Made by a program: the position numbers and the translations under genes | Shown here: positions 1 through 6,184 of the stretch, in pieces | How positions within the stretch are numbered: the first letter of the stretch is position 1 | Layout of the letters: every line of letters starts with the position of its first letter | The notes under the pieces: model-generated | Seen by the model: only the letters and a program-made list of their open reading frames with translations | What the model was told of the DNA's origin: nothing | The model's database searches: none | Source: Ruminococcaceae bacterium UBA5891 | Lineage (GTDB): Bacteria > Bacillota > Clostridia > Oscillospirales > Acutalibacteraceae | Length of the DNA: 7,952 nt | Assembly (NCBI GenBank): GCA_002431945.1 | Contig: DJET01000033.1 | Location: 1 to 7,952, forward strand | Direction of reading: 5' to 3'

Positions 1-93
1 GTATACTGCATTTACTCGCTTTTTTCTGTTTTGCTTTGCTGAAAAATTTTTAATCCCAATCTCAGCTTGAATTTTGGGTTTTTCGACAGACTG
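1..93. other. Intergenic left edge, no gene seen
   Basis: All three plus-strand frames reach stop codons within this short A/T-rich stretch, and nothing in the minus frames resembles a gene. The base composition and the terminator-like hairpin immediately after it suggest the 3' flank of a plus-strand gene lying outside the window. A weak second hairpin (CCCAA at 55-59, TTGGG at 74-78, then TTTTT at 79-83) also points in the plus direction. Confidence 0.5.
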
Positions 94-128
94 AATCGGC
101 TCCGAAAATTCGGAGCCGATTTTGCTTT
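94..128 (+). terminator. Strong hairpin with plus-strand T-tract, probable intrinsic terminator
   Basis: Bases 94-106 pair perfectly with 109-121 (core CGGCTCCGAA / TTCGGAGCCG), giving a stem of about 12-13 bp with a minimal A/T loop. On the plus strand the stem runs into TTTTGCTTT. On the minus strand the stem is preceded by A-rich sequence and followed by CAGTCTGTCG, which is not a U-tract. It therefore looks like a terminator for a plus-strand transcript entering from left of the window. It may still act as a 3' stabilising hairpin, or an imperfect stop, for the minus-strand exporter operon, whose last stop codon is at 137-139. The hairpin itself is certain; the directionality is inferred from the T-tract. 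Confidence 0.75.
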
Positions 129-136
129 GGCACAAA

Positions 137-2173
137 TTATTTAGCCTTGACCTCGTCGGTTTTATATATAAACTTAACGCTGCCGTCCGCGCCGTCTGCA
201 ATTCCTGCGAAGGACTTATAATTCTTTGAAACCTCAACCGTTGCCTTTACTCTGTCTACAAGGTTTTGCAAATCATCGCCCGCAAGGCCTGTCAGCTTGC
301 TTATGCCCTTATCGTTAAGCTCTTTAATACCGTCTGCAAGCTGCTTTGAACCGTCAGACAGCTGTTCAACGCCCGGAACCAACTGCGAAGCGCCGTTTTT
401 AAGCTCGGATGTGCCGTCTTTTAACTGCTTAGCGCCTGCGTTTACCTTTGCGCTGCCGTCCGCTGCGTCTTTAACGCCTGCGGTGTAGGCAAGCACGCCC
501 TGATAGAATGTGTTGTAGCTGTCAAGGCTTGCAAGTGCTTTTTCAACATTCGGTGCAATAAGAGTTTGCTTTACCGCAGCACAAAGAGCATTGATTTTGA
601 CCGTAGCATTTTTATCACCGGCAGCCTCTACAACCTTATTTGCATCTTTTGCGGTTGCCGCTGCTTGCTCAATGTTTTCGTTGGGTTGATTTTTGTTAAT
701 ACCTGCGTAGTAAACGCAAAGCTTTGAAACCAGTCCTGCCTGTTCGATTGTATAGCCCTGTTTGATAAGACTCTCTAATACTAGTTTATCCGGTTGTATT
801 TTATCATTTGCACCAACTTGTTGTGCGATAACTGCATTTTTAAGAATCGGTGTTATTTCCGCAACTGCCTGTTCAAAAGTCTCGCCGGCATTAAGTTTAT
901 CTGCAAGCATTACCTCAACAGCGCCGTAATAGTTTTCTGACACACCGTTCTTTTTAAGAAGTCCCTCTATTACCGCCTTCGGATTTTCTACAAGTCCGTT
1001 AAGTACGGTTTTGTAATTTTCAACAGTAAGATCAACATCAATGTTTTTTTCCGAAAACTGAGAAGATACCGTTGCAAGCAGGGTATCGAATACCTGTTTA
1101 GCGCCTGCGGTTAAATCACCGTTTTTGGAAACCAAGGTATTAAGACCTGCGTTAAGCGCCGCCGTTCCGCTTGAAAGCTCATCGCTTCCCGCCGCCAATT
1201 TATCAATTCCGGCTACAAGCTCTTTAGATTTTGAAAGCAGAGTCGTAAGACCGCCGTACAGCTCGGAAGAGCCGTTTATAAGCTTTGTCATACCGCTTGT
1301 AAGCTCGTTTAACTGCGCCTGCAAATCGTCGGCGGAGTTAAGCTTTGAGGTATCAATTTCATTAAACAGGCTGTTTGCCGCAAGGGTAAGCGTTGTTGTA
1401 AGCGCAAAGTTTTTAACGTCTGCGGTTATTTCAACATAATCGGGAATTTCAAGCTTATCCTTACTTAAATTAAGGTTCTGCTGAAGACCCGGAAGCGCAA
1501 AGCCTGCTACTATTGTATGATCGCCGTCGTTTATTATTTTGCCGTTTGTAACGCTTACGTTTGAGAATACGTCGTTATCAAGCATAAGTCCCGTAAGCAT
1601 TGCAAAGGGAACATAAATTTTTTCGGTTTTGCCGCCTATATTCACTTCGCTGTACTGCTTGTTGGTGTAGTCGAAACGGATAGTGGCTTTTCCGCTTTTA
1701 CCCGCAATTTCTTCGGCAGAAACGGCTTTGCCGTCTAATTTATAGCTCACCTTTAAATCAACCGGCAATTCCTTGCTTATTGTACCCTGATAGTAAATGT
1801 CCGCGCCGTCCGCGTTCCAAACGCGCATATTGTCGCTGTCCATTACATAGGATTCGTCGCCCTTAACGTTTTTAATGTCGCCCAACTCGGTTTTATCTTT
1901 GAGCGATTTTTCGTTAAGGCTGTTTTTTATCCAGTCGCTTACAATTATCTTTTTAACCGAACCGTCGGCGTTTGCAAGCACATAAACGGTCTCGTTTTTA
2001 GCGGTGCTTTCGGTTTTGCTTTCGCTTTCGGAAGAAACCGAGGTTGCCGTGCTTTTTGTGCCGTCGGTCTTTTTTGCGGCGCCTATTGTGGCGGCGGTAA
2101 CGCCCGTGCCCGCAATTACGCCTGCGGCTGCTACCGCGACAATTTTAAGCAGTTCCTTTTTAGCGGTTTTCAT
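137..2173 (-). CDS. Secreted or anchored XXXLXXG heptad-repeat protein (YhgE/Pip-like, no C-terminal membrane domain)
   Basis: This 678-residue protein has a Lys-rich N-terminus and a hydrophobic segment at about 11-30, with a plausible signal peptidase I site after VTA (residue 27). It has no lipobox. After a low-complexity Ser/Thr/Lys linker (about 35-60) comes a beta-rich region (about 62-260), then a heptad block at 281-357, a helical-looking segment at 358-559 holding the only two cysteines (C486, C531), and a second heptad block at 560-622. Units such as IDKLAAG and SKQLADG match the XXXLXXG repeat of YhgE/Pip/EsaA-type proteins. Those family members usually carry several C-terminal membrane helices; here the C-terminus is hydrophilic, with no anchor or LPXTG. 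The start overlaps the transporter gene by 14 bases and has a perfect ribosome site. An extracytoplasmic partner of the MMPL pump is inferred from this arrangement. Substrate is unknown. Confidence 0.85.
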   Translation of the reverse strand: MKTAKKELLKIVAVAAAGVIAGTGVTAATIGAAKKTDGTKSTATSVSSESESKTESTAKNETVYVLANADGSVKKIIVSDWIKNSLNEKSLKDKTELGDIKNVKGDESYVMDSDNMRVWNADGADIYYQGTISKELPVDLKVSYKLDGKAVSAEEIAGKSGKATIRFDYTNKQYSEVNIGGKTEKIYVPFAMLTGLMLDNDVFSNVSVTNGKIINDGDHTIVAGFALPGLQQNLNLSKDKLEIPDYVEITADVKNFALTTTLTLAANSLFNEIDTSKLNSADDLQAQLNELTSGMTKLINGSSELYGGLTTLLSKSKELVAGIDKLAAGSDELSSGTAALNAGLNTLVSKNGDLTAGAKQVFDTLLATVSSQFSEKNIDVDLTVENYKTVLNGLVENPKAVIEGLLKKNGVSENYYGAVEVMLADKLNAGETFEQAVAEITPILKNAVIAQQVGANDKIQPDKLVLESLIKQGYTIEQAGLVSKLCVYYAGINKNQPNENIEQAAATAKDANKVVEAAGDKNATVKINALCAAVKQTLIAPNVEKALASLDSYNTFYQGVLAYTAGVKDAADGSAKVNAGAKQLKDGTSELKNGASQLVPGVEQLSDGSKQLADGIKELNDKGISKLTGLAGDDLQNLVDRVKATVEVSKNYKSFAGIADGADGSVKFIYKTDEVKAK
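308..496 (-). repeat. Heptad-repeat block 2 (residues 560-622)
   Basis: About nine seven-residue units lie here, of which AKQLKDG, TSELKNG, ASQLVPG, VEQLSDG and SKQLADG fit XXXLXXG exactly; flanking units are degenerate. Such blocks are typical of long extracellular stalks in YhgE/Pip and MMPL-linked proteins. G+C is about 52% by hand count over 301-480. Confidence 0.8.
1103..1333 (-). repeat. Heptad-repeat block 1 (residues 281-357)
   Basis: About eleven consecutive seven-residue units lie here, including LNELTSG, MTKLING, SSELYGG, SKELVAG, IDKLAAG, SDELSSG, TAALNAG and NGDLTAG. Two units end in Lys in place of Gly (LTTLLSK, LNTLVSK) and the first ends in Gln, but the seven-residue phase is kept without a break. 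G+C is about 50% by hand count over 1141-1320. Confidence 0.8.
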
Positions 2174-4256
2174 TTGAAGTTACCTCCTTAGGCTTAAAGC
2201 CTATACTTGTTTTGCAAATTATCTTATCAAACAGCATAAACATTGCAGGCAGTATAAATATTACCGCAAGCATACTGATTATTGCGCCCCTTGCCATAAG
2301 GTTGCATATGGAGCTTATAATATCAACATCGGAATAAAGGCCGACGCCGAAGGTTGCGGCAAAGAAGCCGAGGGCGCTTACCACAATGGAAGGAATAGAG
2401 GTTTTAAGCGCAATGCTGACTGAATTTTTCTTGTCTTTGCCCAAAGAGCGCTCCCTCTTATAACGCGTAGTCATAAGAATTGCATAGTCAACCGTTGAAC
2501 CTAACTGTATCGTGCTTATGCAAATAGGCGCTATAAACGGCATTGAAGTGCCGAGCAGGTGGCAGAAGCCGAGGTTTATAAATATTGCAAGCTCTATTAC
2601 CGAAACTAATATGATAGGCAGCGTAGCGCTCTTTAAAACAAGAAGTATTATAACGAATATCGCCGCGATTGAAATTGTATCAACAACCTTAAAGTCGTGG
2701 TCGGTAATATCGATCATATCCTTAGTGCAGGGCGCCTCGCCTATAAGCATACCGTTTTTATCGTATTTTTTAAGTATATCGTTAAGCTTGGTTATCTGCT
2801 CGTTTACTTCGTCGGACGCGGTTGCGTACTCTGAGTTTATAACCATAAGCTTCCAGTTATCGCTTTCAAGAACCGATTTGGCCTCGTCCGGTATTACCTC
2901 TTCGGGTATTCTGCTGCCCACTACCGATTCAAGCCCCAAAACAAACTTAACGCCGTCTACCTTTTCCATTTCGCCGCTCATCTCGCGCACGGTCTTGCCG
3001 TCCGTATCCGCAGAGACAAGCACCATATGCGTTGAGCCTACGTTAAACTCTTTTTCAAGCTTTGTGTTTGCCACCGTACACTCCATATCGCTCGGCAGCG
3101 TTTCGGTCATATTGTAATAAACCTCGCTGTTGGCTTTGGTGTAGCACCAGAAGGCAGGACCTACAAGCACTAAGAACACTATAAGGAATATCCACGAGCG
3201 CTTGACCACAAAGTCCGTAAGTCTGTTCATAGGCGGAATAAGCGCTTTGTGCTTTGTTTTTTCAAGCAGCTTATCGCAAACAAGTATTAAAGATGGTAAA
3301 ACCGTAACGCAGGAAATAAGCCCGAACAAAACACCCTTTGCCATTACTATACCGAGGTCGCGGCCTAATGTGTAGCTCATAAAGCAAAGCGCTATAAAGC
3401 CTGCAACCGTTGTAATCGAGCTGCCCACAACCGAGCTTATTGTAGCCTTTATGGCGTGAGCCATTGCCCTTTGCTTATCGCCGAAGTAACGTTCCTTTTG
3501 CTCCTCGTAGCTGTGCCAGAGGAATATTGAATAGTCCATTGTAACGGCAAGCTGCAAAACTGCGGCAAGCGCCTTTGTTACATATGAAATTTCGCCCATA
3601 AAGTAGTTAGAGCCGAGGTTAACCACAATCGCCATACCGATATTTGCAAGGAACAGGAACGGTATGATCCAGTTGTCCATAAATATCATCATTGTAACCG
3701 TGCAAAGCAGAACCGCAATGCCTACATATATCGGCTCTTCGCGCTCGCAAAGGTCCTTAAGATCGGTTACAACCGCCGACATACCGGTTACGTAGCAGTT
3801 TTTATCGGCAATTTTCCTTACTTCTTTAATGGCGTCCATTGTTTCGTCCGCCGAGGTAGAGGTTTTAAAGAAAACCGCGATTATTGTTGAGTCGCCCGAA
3901 TTAAAGGCGTTATATATGTCGTCAGGCAGCATTTCCTTCGGTACTGATAAATCCATAACGCTGTCGTACCAAATTGCGCTGTCAACATTATCCACCTTTT
4001 CAATTTTTTCGCGCAGTGCCGAAACCTGCTTATCCTCCATACCGTCCACGATTATAAAGGAAAACGCGCCCTTGCCGAAATCGTCAAGCAGTATGTTCTG
4101 CCCCTTCATAGTTTCAATATCGTCGGGCAGGTAAGTAAGCATATCGTAGTTGATACGCGTTTTAAGTATTCCGAAAACCGACGGAACCATTAAAGCCACC
4201 GCGATTATCAGAATAAGCACGCGGTGTTTTACCACGCCTTTTCCGAATTTAATCAT
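2160..4256 (-). CDS. MMPL/RND-superfamily membrane transporter
   Basis: This is a proton-driven RND-type exporter of the MMPL family, about 698 residues. It has two similar halves, each with one helix (about 14-32; 356-374), an extracytoplasmic domain (about 35-175; 378-525) and five helices (about 178-330; 527-680). Both halves keep the Asp-Tyr pair expected in the fourth helix: TMDYSIFLW near residue 241 and STVDYAILM near 589, the likely proton-relay sites. The order DUF308 - MMPL - heptad-repeat protein and the tight spacing suggest one operon. I prefer ATG at 4256 over GTG at 4262, because GGGTG at 4266-4262 would overlap the GTG but sits well placed for the ATG. The family moves lipids, siderophores, drugs or peptides; the substrate here cannot be told. 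There is no XXXLXXG insert in its own loops, unlike many Firmicute relatives; that part is supplied by the next gene. Confidence 0.92.
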   Translation of the reverse strand: MIKFGKGVVKHRVLILIIAVALMVPSVFGILKTRINYDMLTYLPDDIETMKGQNILLDDFGKGAFSFIIVDGMEDKQVSALREKIEKVDNVDSAIWYDSVMDLSVPKEMLPDDIYNAFNSGDSTIIAVFFKTSTSADETMDAIKEVRKIADKNCYVTGMSAVVTDLKDLCEREEPIYVGIAVLLCTVTMMIFMDNWIIPFLFLANIGMAIVVNLGSNYFMGEISYVTKALAAVLQLAVTMDYSIFLWHSYEEQKERYFGDKQRAMAHAIKATISSVVGSSITTVAGFIALCFMSYTLGRDLGIVMAKGVLFGLISCVTVLPSLILVCDKLLEKTKHKALIPPMNRLTDFVVKRSWIFLIVFLVLVGPAFWCYTKANSEVYYNMTETLPSDMECTVANTKLEKEFNVGSTHMVLVSADTDGKTVREMSGEMEKVDGVKFVLGLESVVGSRIPEEVIPDEAKSVLESDNWKLMVINSEYATASDEVNEQITKLNDILKKYDKNGMLIGEAPCTKDMIDITDHDFKVVDTISIAAIFVIILLVLKSATLPIILVSVIELAIFINLGFCHLLGTSMPFIAPICISTIQLGSTVDYAILMTTRYKRERSLGKDKKNSVSIALKTSIPSIVVSALGFFAATFGVGLYSDVDIISSICNLMARGAIISMLAVIFILPAMFMLFDKIICKTSIGFKPKEVTSNENR
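2174..2190 (-). promoter_or_regulatory. Strong ribosome-binding site for the heptad-repeat protein, inside the MMPL gene
   Basis: Read on the minus strand this is TAAGGAGGTA followed by nine bases (counted from GGAGG) and the ATG at 2173. It is a full Shine-Dalgarno match and lies within the last codons of the transporter gene, whose stop (2160-2162) is 14 bases past the new start. This supports coupled but efficient synthesis of both proteins. Confidence 0.85.
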
Positions 4257-4273
4257 ATTCACACCCGTTTCTT

Positions 4274-4816
4274 TTATCTGTTTTTGAGTATACGCACGGT
4301 ATAAAACGCATTAAATAAATTTTGCAGACCGTCTATTGCCAGCGAAATTCCCACAAACGTCATAAGCGCGCCGCTGCCGCTGAACGGATCTACTATAAGC
4401 AGAAGACCGAGCGCAATGCATAAAAGCGAGCCTAAAAGTATAAGCCACCAGTTTGAAAGGCCGAACTTGTTTGCGTCAACCGCGGTTTGGAGCTTAAACA
4501 CGCCGTCCACCAAAACAAACACGCCTATTATAACCGGCATAAAGGTTACCACCCTTGCGGAACGCAAAAGCAATATAAGCCCGAAAATAAGCGTGAATAC
4601 CCCAAGCGCCAAATCAAATTGAAAGGCAAGGTTGTAAAGGTCGTGCGAAAAATAACCGAGTATTTTTGAAATACCGTACACAAGCGAAACCGCGCCTATT
4701 ACCCTGCAAAAAATAACAGCCGAGGCATAAGGACGCGCTATAATATACACACCTGCGGCAATAAGCAGCAGCGAGCATATTATATAGCACCATTTTGCCT
4801 GTTTGATCGTTTTCAT
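4274..4816 (-). CDS. DUF308/HdeD-like six-helix membrane protein
   Basis: This is a 180-residue integral membrane protein with predicted helices near 9-26, 33-53, 66-85, 91-108, 122-142 and 148-169. It is built from three repeats of a helical hairpin, each pairing a segment like GVYIIARPYASAV, GLILLLRSARVV or GLLLIVDPFSGSG with a Gly-rich second helix ending in YGISK, VDGVFK or IDGLQN. This threefold hairpin is characteristic of the DUF308/HdeD family. HdeD in E. coli is linked to acid resistance, but most family members have no known function. An upstream in-frame ATG at 4843 would give 189 residues. I reject it because the strong ribosome site GGGAGGG lies between the two and is seven bases before the ATG at 4816. 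The stop is 17 bases before the transporter start, so the genes are probably co-transcribed. Confidence 0.85.
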   Translation of the reverse strand: MKTIKQAKWCYIICSLLLIAAGVYIIARPYASAVIFCRVIGAVSLVYGISKILGYFSHDLYNLAFQFDLALGVFTLIFGLILLLRSARVVTFMPVIIGVFVLVDGVFKLQTAVDANKFGLSNWWLILLGSLLCIALGLLLIVDPFSGSGALMTFVGISLAIDGLQNLFNAFYTVRILKNR

Positions 4817-4830
4817 TCTTTTTCCCTCCC
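4817..4830 (-). promoter_or_regulatory. Ribosome-binding site that decides the DUF308 start
   Basis: On the minus strand GGGAGGG (4829-4823 region) precedes the ATG at 4816-4814 with about seven A-rich bases between. The alternative ATG at 4843 has only GGTGA directly against it, with no usable spacing. Confidence 0.75.
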
Positions 4831-4855
4831 TGTGTTTCTTCATTCACCGTAATAC

Positions 4856-4887
4856 ATTATATAGCTTTGCCGTTTTATTTCTATCAA
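4856..4887 (-). promoter_or_regulatory. Probable promoter of the DUF308-MMPL-heptad operon
   Basis: On the minus strand TTGATA (4887-4882) is followed by CTATATAATG. Using TATATA at 4863-4858 gives an 18-base spacer; the perfect TATAAT at 4861-4856 gives 20. Either reading is a good housekeeping-type promoter. It starts within two bases of the T-run of the tetR terminator, so the terminator and promoter are packed end to end. The predicted transcript start, about 4849, lies only a few bases before the ATG at 4843, which also argues for the downstream start at 4816. Confidence 0.65.
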
Positions 4888-4888
4888 C

Positions 4889-4924
4889 AAAAAAAGGCTT
4901 ATGCGCAAAATTTACGCATAAGCC
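4889..4924 (-). terminator. Intrinsic terminator of tetR
   Basis: A perfect 10-bp stem (GGCTTATGCG with CGCATAAGCC; 4896-4905 and 4915-4924) has a 9-base loop. Read on the minus strand it is followed by seven T residues (4895-4889). It lies 25 bases after the tetR stop. There is no T-tract on the plus side, so it acts in the direction of tetR and separates it from the exporter operon. Confidence 0.92.
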
Positions 4925-4949
4925 CTAATATGTTCGAAATTCAGACAAA

Positions 4950-5519
4950 TCAGCCTGTTTGTACGGTTTTTTGTGAATTTAAAAAAGTGCTTTTTATGTT
5001 TCCGTCCAACAATACGCCGAGGCGCTCTATATCCTCGCTTGTATTGCCCTTCATACCGCCGTTTATCCATTCAAGCACCATTCCCACAAGCGCGTGGGTA
5101 TAAAAGCGCGCCATAAGCTCAAGATCGGCGTTATCGACATTAAGCCCCGCCGTTTCTTTTTTAATAAACGAAAGAATGTTGTTGTAAGAAACGCGGTTAA
5201 GGTAGTTTTCCACCTGCTCGCGGCTGATCGATTTATAAAGGTGGTATATACCGAGCTTGTTATCCCTTGCAAAGGCGACTGCCTTTAAAAACGCGTCCTG
5301 CCATGAGGCATAATCGGTTTCGGTGCCGAGTATTTTTTGTGTTTCAAGCTGAAACAGCTCGTCTACAAGCGCATATATATCCTCAAAATAATAATAAAAC
5401 GTATTTCTGTTCACGCCGCAGCGGGTTACAATATCCTTTACGGTGATCTTATCAAAGGGGCGCTCCCCTATAAGCTCCGTAAATGCGTCTATTATTGCCT
5501 TTTTGGTAAACTGAGCCAT
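4950..5519 (-). CDS. TetR-family transcriptional regulator
   Basis: This 189-residue protein has an N-terminal TetR helix-turn-helix. The segment ITVKDIVTRCGVNRNTFYYYFED (about 25-47, broken here at ITVKDIVTRC / GVNRNTFYYYFED) is a textbook match, with the NTFYYYF recognition helix end. The rest (about 70-180) is a helical ligand and dimer domain; YHLYKSIS and FYTHALVGMVLEWINGG resemble the C-terminal domain of the DhaS-like TetR subgroup common in Firmicutes. The ATG at 5519 has AGAGGTG five bases upstream. It has its own promoter and terminator, and lies immediately upstream of the DUF308-MMPL operon on the same strand. Repression of that operon, and of itself, is the natural hypothesis; no operator shared between the two promoters was found by eye. 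Confidence 0.93.
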   Translation of the reverse strand: MAQFTKKAIIDAFTELIGERPFDKITVKDIVTRCGVNRNTFYYYFEDIYALVDELFQLETQKILGTETDYASWQDAFLKAVAFARDNKLGIYHLYKSISREQVENYLNRVSYNNILSFIKKETAGLNVDNADLELMARFYTHALVGMVLEWINGGMKGNTSEDIERLGVLLDGNIKSTFLNSQKTVQTG

Positions 5520-5524
5520 AACAC

Positions 5525-5554
5525 ACCTCTTTTTAAAAGATTATACCTCTTTTT
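5525..5554. repeat. Direct repeat and small palindrome over the tetR -10 and start, operator candidate
   Basis: ACCTCTTTTT occurs at 5525-5534 and again at 5545-5554, exactly 20 bases apart and flanking the -10 box. Between and overlapping them is a 13-base palindrome, TCTTTTTAAAAGA (5528-5540). The position suits self-repression by the TetR protein, but A/T-rich DNA makes short palindromes common, and one copy of the repeat includes the ribosome site. Confidence 0.35.
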
Positions 5555-5568
5555 TCCTTAAAAATCAA
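5540..5568 (-). promoter_or_regulatory. Promoter of tetR
   Basis: On the minus strand TTGATT (5568-5563) is separated by exactly 17 bases from a perfect TATAAT (5545-5540). The transcript would start near 5533, giving a very short leader ending in the AGAGGTG ribosome site. Confidence 0.75.
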
Positions 5569-5578
5569 GCAAAAAGCT

Positions 5579-6184
5579 TTATATTATACCGTAAACCTCA
5601 AACGCGCCGCTTTTAAAGTAAAGCGAGGGCGTTACAAGCAGCGAATATCCCCTGCCGTTTTCGCTTGTCCACTCTACGGGGCTGCGCCTCGGAAGCCCTG
5701 CGGCAGCCAAAAGCATCATAATCGCTCCGCCGTGCATTATAACCGCGGCGCTTTTATATCCGCCGTTTACCATATCAACAACTATTCTGTTAAACCCTAT
5801 GCATACGCGCTTTATAAAATCGGAATTTTCTTCGCCGCCCGGAGGCGCCGTAAGCTTGCCGGAAGTCCATGGCAAAAAATCGGGGTCGCTTTCAAGCTCC
5901 GCCGCGGTTTTGCCCTCAAAGCTGCCGAAATCGTACTCCTTTAATTCTTCAACCGGAATTATCTGCTTTTCGGGGTACAGCACCGCTCCCGTTTGCTTTG
6001 CCCTTAACATAGGGCTTGAATAAAGGCGCTCTATTTCGGGGTACTCTATATCGTCCTTTAAAAGGCGAAGCTCGTTTAATCCTTCGGGCGCTAAGGGCAG
6101 ATCCGTACGGCAGCCTATGTATTCGCCCCTATAATTCGCGTCGGTCGCGCCGTGGCGTATTAAATGTATTTTAATAGTGTTCAT
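5579..6184 (-). CDS. Histidine-phosphatase-superfamily protein (phosphoglycerate-mutase-like fold, CobC/PhoE-like)
   Basis: This 201-residue cytoplasmic enzyme carries all hallmarks of the histidine phosphatase superfamily: the RHG motif at residues 10-12 with the phosphorylated His11, the second phosphate-binding Arg in SSPMLRAKQT (Arg61), the acid region LKEYDFGSFEG (about 81-91), and the second catalytic His in MHGG (His151). Length and motif order fit the small phosphatases of the CobC (alpha-ribazole phosphatase) and PhoE type rather than true mutases. The substrate cannot be assigned, and no other cobalamin gene is in view. The ATG overlaps the hemW stop as TAATG, with TGGAGAT eight bases upstream inside hemW, indicating coupled translation. 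No clear terminator follows its stop; only a 4-bp AAGC/GCTT stem is seen, so some readthrough into tetR is possible. Confidence 0.88.
   Translation of the reverse strand: MNTIKIHLIRHGATDANYRGEYIGCRTDLPLAPEGLNELRLLKDDIEYPEIERLYSSPMLRAKQTGAVLYPEKQIIPVEELKEYDFGSFEGKTAAELESDPDFLPWTSGKLTAPPGGEENSDFIKRVCIGFNRIVVDMVNGGYKSAAVIMHGGAIMMLLAAAGLPRRSPVEWTSENGRGYSLLVTPSLYFKSGAFEVYGII

Noticed and set aside
55..83. Second plus-strand terminator (CCCAA / TTGGG then TTTTT)
   Set aside because: The stem is only 5 bp with a 14-base loop; it is too weak to call alone, although it agrees in direction with the stronger hairpin at 94-121.
137..2173. Type VII secretion locus (EsaA-like protein)
   Set aside because: The shared feature is only the heptad repeat; no EssC-type ATPase, EssB or WXG100 protein gene is present, and the partner is an MMPL pump.
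2512..3117. Plus-strand open frame of 201 codons opposite the MMPL gene
   Set aside because: It is antisense to a clear transporter gene with intact family motifs; its product is Ser/Thr/Ile-rich low-complexity sequence with no recognisable domain, as expected of a mirror frame.
4614..4847. Alternative minus frame of 77 codons at the DUF308 start
   Set aside because: It overlaps the DUF308 gene in another frame, ends inside it, and its start has no spaced ribosome site.
4851..4860. TAAT-GT-ATTA palindrome as TetR operator at the exporter promoter
   Set aside because: Only 4 bp per arm in A/T-rich DNA next to the -10; it is not shared with the tetR promoter, so it is not distinguishable from chance.
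5563..5580. Terminator for the histidine phosphatase gene (AAGC-TTTTT-GCTT then GATTTTT)
   Set aside because: A 4-bp stem is too short for an intrinsic terminator, and the sequence is better explained as the -35 region of tetR.
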